Shown: in pieces, positions 35,188 through 44,431 of the stretch
How the letters are laid out: each line of letters begins with the position of its first letter
Numbering within the stretch: the first letter of the stretch is position 1
DNA from: MED-G105 sp039814575
GTDB lineage: Bacteria > Pseudomonadota > Alphaproteobacteria > Caulobacterales > Parvularculaceae
NCBI GenBank assembly: GCA_039814575.1
Contig: JBCCAY010000016.1
Coordinates: 1 to 64,000 of the forward strand
Reading direction: 5' to 3'
Length of the DNA: 64,000 nt
Program-made: the position numbers and the translations under genes
Notes under the pieces: generated by a model
What the model saw: the letters and a program-made list of their open reading frames with translations, nothing else
What the model was told of the DNA's origin: nothing
The model's database searches: none

Positions 35188-35430
35188 CTAGTCCTCGTCG
35201 GGCTCTTGGTCCCACAACGCAATTGGTTGCGCCGGCATGACCGTCGAAATGGCGTGCTTATAGACAAGCTGGCTCTGTGAGTCTCGCCGTAGGAGAAGGC
35301 AAAAATTATCAAACCACGTGACCACGCCCTGCAATTTTACGCCGTTCACCAGAAAAATGGTGACGGCGATTTTTTCCTTGCGAACGTGATTTAAGAAAAC
35401 GTCTTGAAGGTTTTGTTTTTTCTCGCTCAT
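35188..35430 (-). CDS. hfq: RNA chaperone Hfq
   Basis: This 80-residue Sm-like hexamer pairs small RNAs with mRNAs. It begins MSEKKQNLQDVFLNHVRKEK, the classic start (ATG 35430). The Sm1 segment VTIFLVNGVKLQGVV and Sm2 segment with QLVYKHAISTV are complete, and the C-terminal tail is short and acidic as in other alphaproteobacteria. The upstream in-frame extension to 35544 is not supported. It sits between dat and hflX. Confidence 0.97.
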   Translation of the reverse strand: MSEKKQNLQDVFLNHVRKEKIAVTIFLVNGVKLQGVVTWFDNFCLLLRRDSQSQLVYKHAISTVMPAQPIALWDQEPDED

Positions 35431-35587
35431 TCTAGCTTCAATTAACTTTATACAGGAACAATCGCCAGAACGGCGGAGGACGCCTTTATGGCGACGTTTT
35501 GCGGTGCACAACGCCATTGTGGCGCGAGGCGAGCGGCATTGCAACTTTTTTTAGGACACAGATGCAAGTTGAGCCCTTCGGATCTAA

Positions 35588-36451
35588 TTACGGAGCAACC
35601 GCCTCGCGGCGACACCGGTCAATATACGCGCGCCTGAGTCCGAGGGCGATCGGTCCGGGAACACCGTCGGCGATGACGGTTTCATCGAGCTGAACGGCCG
35701 GCGTCACCTGGCTCGTGGCGGACGTTACAAACATCTCTTTCGCCGCCTTAGCTTCATCAAGAGTGAATGATCGCTCCGCAACCTTGATATCGAGCTCTGT
35801 AGCGCAGTCCATCACTGTTCGACGGGTTATGCCGGACAGAATACGACCATCAGTCGGCGGCGTGGACAAAACCCCGCCGGCGTCGAGCATCCAAATATTG
35901 GTCGACCCTCCTTCGCTGACGAGGCCGTCGTCGTGGAGAACCGCCTCTCCCGCCCCGGCGTCACGCGCGGCGTCCTTCGCTAACACGTTTGGCAAAAGCC
36001 CGATCGACTTGATATCGACCCGCGCCCAACGAAGGTCCGGGGTAGACCGCAACGCGATGCCGGCGGCCGCTTTTTTGTCAGCAGCTTTCAAGTCAAACGG
36101 CTTGACGGTAACGACAAAGCTCGGCGATGCGAAGGCCGGAAAAACATGCTCCCTGGAAGCGACGCCGCGCGTCGCTTGCATGTACACAAGCGCTGATTTT
36201 AACCGGTTCCGACGCAAGACTTCGCGGATAACCGCGCGCATCGCCGGTTCACTCATCGGCGGGGTAATGGACAATTCTGAAAGAGACCGTCGCCAGCGCG
36301 CAAAATGCCCGGCCGCGTCCCATAAGGCGCCGTCAATGGCGAGGCACACTTCATAAACGCCGTCAGAGAATTGATACCCGCGATCTTCAACCGGTATGAG
36401 CGGCGCGCTGACGGGCCCATAAATGCCGTTAGCATAGGCGACACGTGCCAT
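35588..36451 (-). CDS. dat: D-amino acid aminotransferase (PLP class IV)
   Basis: This 287-residue fold-type IV transaminase exchanges amino groups between D-alanine and 2-oxo acids. The N-terminus (YANGIYGPVSAPLIPVEDRGYQFSDGVYEV) is diagnostic, the catalytic Lys is near residue 145 (VLAKDAA region), and the cofactor-binding SEGGSTNIW motif is present. It is the usual neighbour of hfq and trkA/trkH in alphaproteobacteria. A small 6-base gap to trkH suggests one transcript. Confidence 0.9.
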   Translation of the reverse strand: MARVAYANGIYGPVSAPLIPVEDRGYQFSDGVYEVCLAIDGALWDAAGHFARWRRSLSELSITPPMSEPAMRAVIREVLRRNRLKSALVYMQATRGVASREHVFPAFASPSFVVTVKPFDLKAADKKAAAGIALRSTPDLRWARVDIKSIGLLPNVLAKDAARDAGAGEAVLHDDGLVSEGGSTNIWMLDAGGVLSTPPTDGRILSGITRRTVMDCATELDIKVAERSFTLDEAKAAKEMFVTSATSQVTPAVQLDETVIADGVPGPIALGLRRAYIDRCRREAVAP

Positions 36452-36457
36452 AGCCCC

Positions 36458-37873
36458 TTAAGATCTCCAAAATGCGCGATTGAACAAGACAAGCGCTGCG
36501 ACAGTTTCAATCCGACCTAAAATCATTCCAACGACCAAAACCAGGCGAAAAATCGTCCCTTCGAAGATCTCGTAGCCTGGCGCACCCTCCGCGGCTAAAA
36601 ATAGGACTGGTCCTGCGTTCGACAATACACCGGCCGCCGCCGCCGCGGATACGGCGAACCCCTGCCCTCCGGCGGTTAGCGCAAGCGTCAACGCCGCGAT
36701 CGCGAACGTAAACGCCAGAAAATGTATCCATACGCCGAACTCGTCGGATACGAAGCTGCGGCCAAACACGGCGCGCGGGGTAATTAATCGACTGATCTCT
36801 TCGCGCACCCGCCGAAAGAGCACCAACCAGCGAATAATCTTGAGCCCCCCAGCTGTTGAAAGAGCAGAACCGCCAATAATGACGGCGACCAGCGAAATGG
36901 CGAGACTAGGCGCAGCGCCAATGGTGACGCCGTTTGTCGACATGAGGCTGGCGGCGTTAAAAAACTGCTGAAGAAAGGCAGGCCCCTCATTCACGTTGGT
37001 CGTGTCAGCTGTTATCCACAATAGAACGCCAAACGTCAGCACAATGACCGCATACGCTCCGGTTTCCAAATCGCGCGCGCGCTCCATGCGACCGCGCCCC
37101 ATAGCGGACAACAGCGCGAAACTAGCGCCACTGAAGAATACAAACGGCAAGGTCATACCAGCGATCGCCAGCGTCAACGCCGGCTCGCTCGTCTCAAGCG
37201 ACGCGCCGGCATAAAAGCCGCCGGACGCCGTCACCGAAAGGGCGGTTGCAAACGCCGGCAGCGCGGGTTCGCCGGCCGCCGTCAAAGCAACGAAACACAG
37301 CGCCGTCATCGCCATATAGGGGATTGCAAAGTATCTGAGGGCACCCGCCATAGCGCCAAAATAAGAGCCGTCCTCGCTCCGGGCGAAGGGAGTCGCAGGC
37401 GTTTGCACACCGACAAAAATCGGCTGAATAAAAATCGCCGCTGCGATTGTTAGTGATGCAAGCCCGCCGATCCACTGCATCGACGAACGCCACAAAACGC
37501 CTGACATCGTGGCCCGCGCATCGCTCTCAGAAAGCCAAGCGCCGGTCGTTGAAAGGGCCGACACCGCTTCAAAGTAAGCGTCAGCCGCTGGCGCGCCCGC
37601 TAAGACGAAGGGCGCAGCGCCAAAAATCGGCGCCAAGGTCCACCATAAAAAGACAAACGCCATGGCCTCGCGCACATCGACCTGGCGTTCCCGCGCACCG
37701 CCGCCAAGCACGACCAACAGACCAGCGCTAAACGCGGTCAGTATAAGCGCAAACAAATAAGGGCCGATCGGTTCATCGGCCTGGAAAATCGCGACCGCCA
37801 TCGGCGCGAGCATAGCAATCGCTAGGAAAAAAATGCCGACGCCGAGCGCTCGGCAAATTGCGGATAAGGACAT
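36458..37873 (-). CDS. trkH: TrkH-type potassium uptake protein
   Basis: This 471-residue inner-membrane K+ translocating subunit has about ten hydrophobic segments and pore loops with Gly-rich selectivity signatures (STTGAWLS, VTASGGFYAG, MSTNGVTIG, SNAGPVL). It needs TrkA, whose gene normally lies next to it; here trkA is 7.4 kb away beyond the iron-receptor region. The start codon and first about 13 codons lie in a 118-bp repeat found again at 40241-40358. Confidence 0.93.
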   Translation of the reverse strand: MSLSAICRALGVGIFFLAIAMLAPMAVAIFQADEPIGPYLFALILTAFSAGLLVVLGGGARERQVDVREAMAFVFLWWTLAPIFGAAPFVLAGAPAADAYFEAVSALSTTGAWLSESDARATMSGVLWRSSMQWIGGLASLTIAAAIFIQPIFVGVQTPATPFARSEDGSYFGAMAGALRYFAIPYMAMTALCFVALTAAGEPALPAFATALSVTASGGFYAGASLETSEPALTLAIAGMTLPFVFFSGASFALLSAMGRGRMERARDLETGAYAVIVLTFGVLLWITADTTNVNEGPAFLQQFFNAASLMSTNGVTIGAAPSLAISLVAVIIGGSALSTAGGLKIIRWLVLFRRVREEISRLITPRAVFGRSFVSDEFGVWIHFLAFTFAIAALTLALTAGGQGFAVSAAAAAGVLSNAGPVLFLAAEGAPGYEIFEGTIFRLVLVVGMILGRIETVAALVLFNRAFWRS

Positions 37874-37951
37874 GGAACGGTGGCGCGTCTGACAATCGAC
37901 CGAAAAGGCCCAGATTGCCGCTCGTACCGCAAATCTTAGTTAAGCTCTAGT
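37834..37951. repeat. 118-bp direct repeat, copy A (trkH 5' end and promoter)
   Basis: It matches 40241-40358 without gaps at 106 of 118 positions (about 90 percent), in the same orientation, exactly 2407 bases apart. Copy A contains trkH codons 1-13 and its upstream region and is the functional original. Confidence 0.95.
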
Positions 37952-38551
37952 GTGCTTAAAGCCTGCACATATTACATACCCAGTAACATAGCCAGACGCA
38001 TAAGCCCGACACGAATGCCATAGGGTTTTATGTGACCGCCCAGGTGCGCGCCGAATTCGTTCGCAGAGTACGAGCGAGACCTATTCCACCAGCAAAGGAC
38101 GAACCGTTGTTGGAACGATGAACGTCCGCTTCTAACGTCATTTTGTGCGGCGCACGCCCCTTTGTGCGTGCGCCGTTATGCGGTCGACGAACTCCTATCG
38201 GCTCGTGTTGATTCTTTTAATTCGACGACTGATATTGTTCTGGACGAGCTGTAGTATGCCCTAGGACAGCGCGAGGTCGCGTGCGCAGGCGACAGTCCCG
38301 CCATTCGTCAGCTATCATAGGCATTCACGGGACCTGTCGTTTTCTTTCCCACCGACCGGTCAATTTCGCTGTTGAACCCTATTGTGTTCCAGAGAACCTT
38401 GAGGGTTACTTTCCAGTTCCGTTCTCCGCCGACCGACTAAAACAAGACATCGGCTTTTATTGCGCGCCAGTTGATATTGACAATCAAAACTTAGAGAGTG
38501 GCCCGGCTTGCACGTACAAGGAACGGCGGCCACGGAGGCGGGAAAAAAAAG
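37952..38551. other. upstream region between trkH and the S41 peptidase gene
   Basis: About 600 bases, AT-richer than the core genes, with no supported gene. It contains a hairpin (38149-38174), and a GGAGG (38535-38539) lies 12 bases before the peptidase ATG. Confidence 0.35.
38149..38174. terminator. 8-bp GC-rich hairpin
   Basis: GGCGCACG pairs with CGTGCGCC across a 10-base loop. It has no good T tract on either side, so terminator function is uncertain. Confidence 0.35.
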
Positions 38552-39931
38552 ATGTTGAGACAACTCATTGCAATATTAGCTGGAGCGACGTTTTCGCTCG
38601 CGGCGTCAAACGCCGCGTCAAGCGCAGCGTCGAACGCAGCGGGCGTTGACGGCTTACCTGACGGTGTTTGGCTGCAGCGTGGGTACGGATATATTCATGA
38701 AGTCTCCGGCGATCAGATAACGCTATGGGTTGCCGGCCGTGGATATTGCTACGAGATCGACGATTATTACGCGCCGTTTGATCGTCTTACCAAGATCTCC
38801 AATGATCTTGTAATGGCCTATGAGACCGGCGGCATCACCAAATACCGGTTTGAGCGGTCCGATGCTTTGCCGGCATCGTGCGCAAAAACGTCTTATAAGA
38901 CGAACGACCCGCTGCGTAACTTCGATATGTTATGGCGTCACTTCAATGATTATTATGGGTTCTTCGATTTAAAGGGCGTTGACTGGCTTCAGTCGTATAG
39001 AACGTATCGTCAGCGTATTAGTCAAAATACGACGAACAAAGAGTTGAAGGCCGTTTTCATTAAGATGCTCAGCGACCTCAAAGACGAACATATCAGCATG
39101 GAGTTTGGCCCAAAAGAGAGCTGGGGTTTCCAGGGCGACGATTCTCTGCGCGCCGCGCTTGCCGGACCACCGGACGATTATGAAAGTCTAATCGCTGACT
39201 TTAAACGTCGGACAAACCTAAAATATAACGCCGTTGGCGCGCAAAGCGCTTATGCGGGGGCGTTGACCTGGGGTGAGGTGACACCGTCAATCGCTTATGT
39301 CGGCGTGCACAGGATGCGGCACTCTGATACGCCCACCGATGAAGTCGTGCGTCGCGTGGACGCCGCGTTTAATGACCGCGTCATTCCATTTTTGGCGAAC
39401 TATGAACGGATTTTAGTCGATGTTCGTTTTAATCGTGGCGGACATGACGCGGTGGCGCTCGCAATCGCCGGTCGGTTCGCGCCCGTCCGGTGCGTTGCTT
39501 TCAAGAAAAGGCCCGTCGAGGCTGACGGCAATGGGCTTTCCCAAGAAGTTTACGTAACGCCCGCCGCGGACAATGGACGGGCGGCGAAACCAATTGTTGT
39601 ATTATCTAGTTCACAAACGGCGAGCGCTGCTGAGATCTTTTTGCTTGCCATGTCGAGACTACCAAACGTCCGAATTGTTGGAGAACCAAGCAAAGGGGTT
39701 TTGTCGGATATGTGGGGCGGCGTCCTTCCGAACGGCTGGCAGTTTTCACTGTCAAATGAGGAATACCTGACGGCTGACGGATCATCCTATGAAGGTCAGG
39801 GAATTCCCGCGGACGTGGAAACGCCGGTATATGTAACCGGCGACATCGTGGGCAATTTAGATCTCTCAGAACAAAAAGCCGTTGAGGTTCTGAACGGGAT
39901 GACCTCATCGTCTTATGAAACATGTCGATGA
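38552..39931 (+). CDS. S41-family (tail-specific/tricorn-like) exported serine peptidase
   Basis: This protein of about 459 residues has a signal peptide (MLRQLIAILAGATFSLA, then ASNAAS repeats). The S41 core contains LVDVRFNRGG, the catalytic Ser in VLSSSQTASAAEIF and the following GEPSKGVLSD loop. There is no obvious PDZ domain between the N-terminal region and the core, placing it with short S41 relatives that also have an N-terminal beta region (YGYIHEV...GYCYE). I start it at ATG 38552 because it gives a clean signal peptide; the frame extends upstream to 38498. It stands alone in an AT-richer segment flanked by a 118-bp direct repeat, which points to insertion. Confidence 0.85.
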   Translation: MLRQLIAILAGATFSLAASNAASSAASNAAGVDGLPDGVWLQRGYGYIHEVSGDQITLWVAGRGYCYEIDDYYAPFDRLTKISNDLVMAYETGGITKYRFERSDALPASCAKTSYKTNDPLRNFDMLWRHFNDYYGFFDLKGVDWLQSYRTYRQRISQNTTNKELKAVFIKMLSDLKDEHISMEFGPKESWGFQGDDSLRAALAGPPDDYESLIADFKRRTNLKYNAVGAQSAYAGALTWGEVTPSIAYVGVHRMRHSDTPTDEVVRRVDAAFNDRVIPFLANYERILVDVRFNRGGHDAVALAIAGRFAPVRCVAFKKRPVEADGNGLSQEVYVTPAADNGRAAKPIVVLSSSQTASAAEIFLLAMSRLPNVRIVGEPSKGVLSDMWGGVLPNGWQFSLSNEEYLTADGSSYEGQGIPADVETPVYVTGDIVGNLDLSEQKAVEVLNGMTSSSYETCR

Positions 39932-40190
39932 TTGTGCGACGATCGCGAAACACGAAGACATTTGCGCTGCGCTAAAACGTCCCCCTGTGACGAAGACCTC
40001 TAACGCGCCGGTCATTGGGCTCGGAATACTTTGTGTCGGGAATATTCTCATATGCGCGCTGTTCGCTCGCGGGTGATAAGGGGGCGAAGTAATAAGCAAC
40101 GTATTAGGAATTTTTTAAGCGTTAACGCTCGACGGGACGGACGGGCTAACGGAGACACATCTCCATCAGCCGGTCCAATGAGTGATTAGA
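39932..40190. other. gene-free stretch downstream of the S41 peptidase
   Basis: I see no gene. A small hairpin GGAGA/TCTCC (40151-40164) lies just beyond the stop of the receptor remnant that follows. Confidence 0.35.
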
Positions 40191-40240
40191 CTAGAAGTCT
40201 ACGCTGATGGCGCCCAAGACCTGACGCGGCGTTGAGCGGA
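40191..40240 (-). pseudogene. remnant C-terminus of a TonB-dependent receptor, joined to a trkH 5' copy
   Basis: Read on the minus strand, about 15 codons before TAG encode RSTPRQVLGAISVDF, the pattern of the last beta-strand of TonB-dependent receptors (PR, a short hydrophobic run, terminal Phe). The codons immediately upstream are the copied trkH 5' end (AFCRALGV), in the same frame. It lacks a usable start (trkH ATG is ATT in this copy) and is too short to be functional. The receptor assignment rests on 15 residues. Confidence 0.55.
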
Positions 40241-40358
40241 TGTTGACGCCGAGCGCTCGGCAAAATGCTGATAAGCAAATGGAACGATGGCGCATCTGAC
40301 AATCGACCGAAAAGGCCCAGGTTCCCGCTCGTACCGCAAATCCTAGGTAAGCTCTAGT
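40241..40358. repeat. 118-bp direct repeat, copy B (dead trkH 5' end)
   Basis: It is the partner of copy A (37834-37951) with 12 substitutions and no gaps. The trkH initiation codon has changed from ATG to ATT on the minus strand. Beyond its left border sequence similarity to trkH stops abruptly and the TonB-receptor remnant begins. Confidence 0.95.
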
Positions 40359-40422
40359 CACGCAGCAAGGTCACGCCACGGGAACCCAGAAAACCACTAT
40401 GAAACAAATCCTATATGAACAA

Positions 40423-40455
40423 GAGCCGCCCCGTTTTCGCAGGACGGCTCAGGTT
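40423..40455. terminator. hairpin downstream of the TonB receptor gene
   Basis: GAGCCG-CC/GG-CGGCTC pairs around CGTTTTCGCA, about 40 bases past the receptor stop. On the minus strand the following sequence is only moderately T-rich, so efficiency is uncertain. Confidence 0.5.
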
Positions 40456-40491
40456 AGAACCATTAATTCGATTTAAACCAAGACAATGTTG

Positions 40492-43080
40492 CTAAAATTT
40501 ACCTTCGACGCGAAATTTCACGACTCTCGGATCCCGACGGTAGAGTTGGAATTCCGTGGTTTCGAGTGCGCTCTGGTACAACACCTCATCAAATAGATTG
40601 TTGACGCTAAGCGTCATATTCAACCTTTCAATAGGCGAGTAATATAGCGCTAAATCGAACACCGTGGTCGACGGAAACTGCAGGCGCTCACGCCTTATCG
40701 GACCCTGCGTTAAATCTTGAGCGGATTCGTAGACGAGGCCCCCGCCAATGCCGACACCATTAAACAGACCGCTTTCGGGAAAGTCATAAACGGTAAACAG
40801 AGAAAACTGATGCAACGGAACTTGCGCTTGAGGCACATCGGATCTGTTTGCAGCATCTCGCGGACCGTCAAAGTCAAACGGCTCTGGAGCAACACGGTCC
40901 GTATACGCATAAGCAGCGATTATATTGAGACTATCAGTAATTTGCCCTGTTAAGCCTGCTTCGATGCCTTGCGCACTTTCTTCATAGGACGGACCCGAGG
41001 GGTTAATCGTTACCTCAGGACAGGTGTCGATCGGAAGGCGGACTTCCCCAGGGCTTGTCGAGATATCATATGCGGCGATAGTCGCTAAGAGATTTTTGTT
41101 AATGCGATACTTAAACCCAACCTCATGGATATCCGCCGTGAATGGAGGGAACGGCGTGTTATCGCACTGCTGGCCGCCTCCAGGGAGAAACGATTGATTG
41201 AAGGAATAGTAGAAACGACCATCGTCAACGACCTCATAGGTAACAGCCGCCCGATAACTAAATTGGTCGTCTTCAAGCGTCTGATTGAAATCGACAGCCT
41301 CAAAATCACCGCTAAAGCTTGTCGACTCAACCTCGAAGTCATCATACCGTATACCAAGCGTTACCGAAAGCGGTCCCACATCGGTTATGGTCGTGAGACC
41401 GAGAGAACGGAACTCTTCGCGTGTCGCAATCGCTTCGGTAAATGGTCCAGGTCGCACGATATTTCGTTCAGCAAAGACTTCCTCGCCGATGCGCGTCCCC
41501 TCAAGTACGTTAATCTCGCCAAGAAAATCATAGTTGTTAAACGCCGCGACAGCCCCGCTTTCAGTCCACGTACCGTTCAACAAGTATTGGGTGCTCGCCC
41601 CCCAAAACTCAAACAAACCTGACAAACGAAACTCATAAACACGGGATTCTTCCTCGTAAATCTCCCTGAGATAATATGCTTCCGTCGTGCCATCGAGTTC
41701 GACATTACAACAGACGTCCGACGCTTCCGAATTGTTATCATTTTGAGCGTCCGATACGATTAATAGTAAATTCGCTTCTGGCGAAAATTCGTACCCGATT
41801 TCACCATACAAGTATTGCACTTCCTGCGAGTTGTTGCTCCATAGCGCCGCGGTGTCGCGGCGTTTCGGCAGTCCTTCAGGAACTTGTACGGTGAGGACAT
41901 TGTCCTCGTCATCGAAGATTGTCTGCGCCGGCGTTCCGAAGCTAAAGGGGGTGTTGTCTTCGTCGCTAAAGTAACCAATACCGGTAAAGGTCAATCTATC
42001 AGTTAAATCCGCCGTAACTGATCCATACACTGCACCGACGGTTCGCTCGGCGACCTCAAATTGAGTATCATCGCCTTCATAAGCGCCCGCTATGACGCCA
42101 CGCACAGATCCGTCGGACGTAATTGGACCACTGATCGTCGCCTCACCGCGCAAACGACCGAAGCTATTAATTTCTGCCGCCGCTTCGCCCTGAAATTCAT
42201 CCGTTCCGCGGCGCGTAACGACGTTTACGAAGCCGCCGGGACCACTCGCCCCAAATGTAGTCCCAGATGCACCACGAACAAAGTCAACGCGCTCGACAGC
42301 GACATTGTCGAAAAACTTACTATCTGGCAAATCTTGGGCGTTGATTTTGATGCCGACGCCAAACCCACGCGAACGAATTCCAACATAGGGGCCGAATTCC
42401 GACGAGGAGACCGACAAGCCTGGCACAAAACGAGCTAAGTCAACATAGCTGTCGCGGGCTAAATCATCCAACAATTCTGAATCGAGCACCGTAATCGATT
42501 GAGGCGCTTCCGCCACCGACTGCGATAACTTCGTAGAACTGATCGTATTATCGGAATAAAATCGCCTTCCGAGAACAACGATTTCATCTGCATCGTCAGT
42601 CGCGACTGGTACGTCCTGTGCGACAGCAACGCCGGAGCCCCAACCGCCAATTCCAAAGATGAACGCCGAAACGCTCGCGAGTAGTGATGATTTTAGTTTT
42701 ATGCCGCCCATTTGATCCTCCCGGCTTTTTTGCTGATCAGCGAAGAACACTGAAACAGTGCCCTTCTCGCTTAAGCCGGCGGAAAAACTGGTGCCCCGAA
42801 ACATTACGTTCAGAGCCTCTTGAACAGTATACGATCCATTTACGGCGTTAACTCGCGCCGAATTCGCCAATTCATAGGGATAAAGAAGCTGAACGTTCGT
42901 CTGTTCCACAAACGCATCCATCGCAGTTCCGAGATCCGTCGATTCAATCTGAAATTCGAACCGACGCTCCTCGTTCTCTGCGGCGAGTGCGCAAGAGTGA
43001 TTTATACCCCCCCACAGCGCTAACAGCACTACAAGTAGGCGAACCCCCGCTATTGCTACGTACCCTAACCTTTGGCCCAA
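40492..43080 (-). CDS. TonB-dependent siderophore receptor with N-terminal STN signalling domain
   Basis: This outer-membrane receptor for ferric siderophore has up to 862 residues. After a signal peptide (RLLVVLLALWGGINHSCALA) comes an STN domain (about 40-115, FEFQIESTDLGTAMDAFVEQ and YPYELANSARV) that contacts FecR. The plug begins near residue 155 with DADEIVVLGRR and SITVLDSELLDD, and a beta-barrel ends in VKFRVEGKF. Between STN and plug sits a second complete signal peptide (MGGIKLKSSLLASVSAFIFG ... VAVAQ) whose Met (42711) has GGAGG five bases upstream. The outer start at 43080 is TTG with no clear ribosome site. Both long and short products are possible. It belongs with fecR and fecI upstream. 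Confidence 0.88.
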   Translation of the reverse strand: MGQRLGYVAIAGVRLLVVLLALWGGINHSCALAAENEERRFEFQIESTDLGTAMDAFVEQTNVQLLYPYELANSARVNAVNGSYTVQEALNVMFRGTSFSAGLSEKGTVSVFFADQQKSREDQMGGIKLKSSLLASVSAFIFGIGGWGSGVAVAQDVPVATDDADEIVVLGRRFYSDNTISSTKLSQSVAEAPQSITVLDSELLDDLARDSYVDLARFVPGLSVSSSEFGPYVGIRSRGFGVGIKINAQDLPDSKFFDNVAVERVDFVRGASGTTFGASGPGGFVNVVTRRGTDEFQGEAAAEINSFGRLRGEATISGPITSDGSVRGVIAGAYEGDDTQFEVAERTVGAVYGSVTADLTDRLTFTGIGYFSDEDNTPFSFGTPAQTIFDDEDNVLTVQVPEGLPKRRDTAALWSNNSQEVQYLYGEIGYEFSPEANLLLIVSDAQNDNNSEASDVCCNVELDGTTEAYYLREIYEEESRVYEFRLSGLFEFWGASTQYLLNGTWTESGAVAAFNNYDFLGEINVLEGTRIGEEVFAERNIVRPGPFTEAIATREEFRSLGLTTITDVGPLSVTLGIRYDDFEVESTSFSGDFEAVDFNQTLEDDQFSYRAAVTYEVVDDGRFYYSFNQSFLPGGGQQCDNTPFPPFTADIHEVGFKYRINKNLLATIAAYDISTSPGEVRLPIDTCPEVTINPSGPSYEESAQGIEAGLTGQITDSLNIIAAYAYTDRVAPEPFDFDGPRDAANRSDVPQAQVPLHQFSLFTVYDFPESGLFNGVGIGGGLVYESAQDLTQGPIRRERLQFPSTTVFDLALYYSPIERLNMTLSVNNLFDEVLYQSALETTEFQLYRRDPRVVKFRVEGKF

Positions 43081-43333
43081 TGATCTTTGTCCATGATGTG
43101 TTATTCACCGGCCTACAGGGTAAGACAGGCCAGCGAAGTGAATCTACCAAAAAAGTCTGTCCGAAAGAGTTACGATAATAGCGTCGGGACAGGCCTGTAG
43201 CGCGGAAGCAACACTATCACTACGCACATTGAGTCCGAAACGACGCAGTAACCGGGCGTACCTATGGATTAAAGACAAAATGGCGCAGGCGCCGGATAAT
43301 CGCCACTAAGGATAAAAACGAGCAGAATTTCAA

Positions 43334-44431
43334 TTAACTTGCATTGAGCAAACGCACATGATCATCAGCGAGCCGTTCTATTTTAATGTCAAATGAGCTT
43401 TCTATGGCGAGCAACAGTTCGTCGACTTCACCAATGTGGAAATAACCGCCTATCGGTAGGCGTTCGATCGATTCATCGCCAATTTCAATTGTAAACTCTG
43501 TATAACGACTGACTTCGGTGATGACTTCCGAGAGGTGCTCTCCTTTAAATGACAGCATTCCCCGTCGCCATGACAGTCGCCGATTGAGTTCGGCAACGCT
43601 CAAGGGCGCGACAGTCTCCACACCATCGTCGCTAAGCGTTACGTTATCGCCTTCCGCGATTTCTAAAATCACATCTCCCGCCAGGGACTCCGTTGCATTC
43701 TGGCCACTTTCAGCATCGTCCGGCGTCGGTGCGATTAACGCAACCCGCCCTTCGGAAACGACCACTTCAAGTTTTTCCTCGTGTAATTGCACGGTGAACG
43801 CCGTTCCAACGGCGCGCACTATGTCATCGCCGGCGATAACCGAGAAGGGGCGCGCGGCGTCGGAGGTGACGTCAAAATGAGCTTCCCCGCTTATCAAGCG
43901 AACGGTTCTAGCGTCGGGGCTATAATCAATTTCGACCGCACTAAGAGTATTCAATGTAACGATTGAACCGTCCTGCAGAGTTATACTCTGCTGATCGCCA
44001 ATAGCCGTCTGGAACGAGCCATTTTCTATCGGTGACGCAGACCTGTCAGAAAACACGACAAAAATGCTCGATACGACCACCAATAATGAGGCTGCGATAG
44101 CTGCCGGCGCCGTCCAGCTAAAACGGGACGGTTGAATAGTTTGCGGGCTTGGGGCCGGCGCAGCCGCCACGTTGGACGAGGCGTCGAACTCCGGCGGTAC
44201 GGTAAAGCCGGCAAGAGACGCTAGACCCTCCAAATCCTGCCAATGCTTATAAACCTCGTCGTAAATGTCAGCATTTTCCGGCGCGCGCGCCATCCATACC
44301 TGGAAAGCAGCTTCGTCCTTCTCTGACAGTCCAGCGCGATCGCGCAGCGTCACCCAATAGGCCGCTTGCTCACGCGCCGTCGCGTCCTCCGGAAAGGCGT
44401 TCACGTTCGTCTCATCAATCATGCTCAACAT
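43334..44431 (-). CDS. fecR: FecR-family anti-sigma factor / signal transducer
   Basis: This 365-residue inner-membrane regulator has an N-terminal cytoplasmic DUF4880 region (AREQAAYWVTLRDRAGLSEKDEAAF) and a single membrane helix at about 107-128 (APAAIAASLLVVVSSIFVVF). The periplasmic FecR domain has AIGDQQSITLQDGSIVTLNT and RTVRLISGEAHFDV, and a C-terminal STN-like domain (FTIEIGDESIERLPIGGYF) contacts the receptor. Start may be ATG 44431 or 44422. It overlaps the sigma factor gene by 8-17 bases, so they are coupled. Confidence 0.92.
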   Translation of the reverse strand: MLSMIDETNVNAFPEDATAREQAAYWVTLRDRAGLSEKDEAAFQVWMARAPENADIYDEVYKHWQDLEGLASLAGFTVPPEFDASSNVAAAPAPSPQTIQPSRFSWTAPAAIAASLLVVVSSIFVVFSDRSASPIENGSFQTAIGDQQSITLQDGSIVTLNTLSAVEIDYSPDARTVRLISGEAHFDVTSDAARPFSVIAGDDIVRAVGTAFTVQLHEEKLEVVVSEGRVALIAPTPDDAESGQNATESLAGDVILEIAEGDNVTLSDDGVETVAPLSVAELNRRLSWRRGMLSFKGEHLSEVITEVSRYTEFTIEIGDESIERLPIGGYFHIGEVDELLLAIESSFDIKIERLADDHVRLLNAS

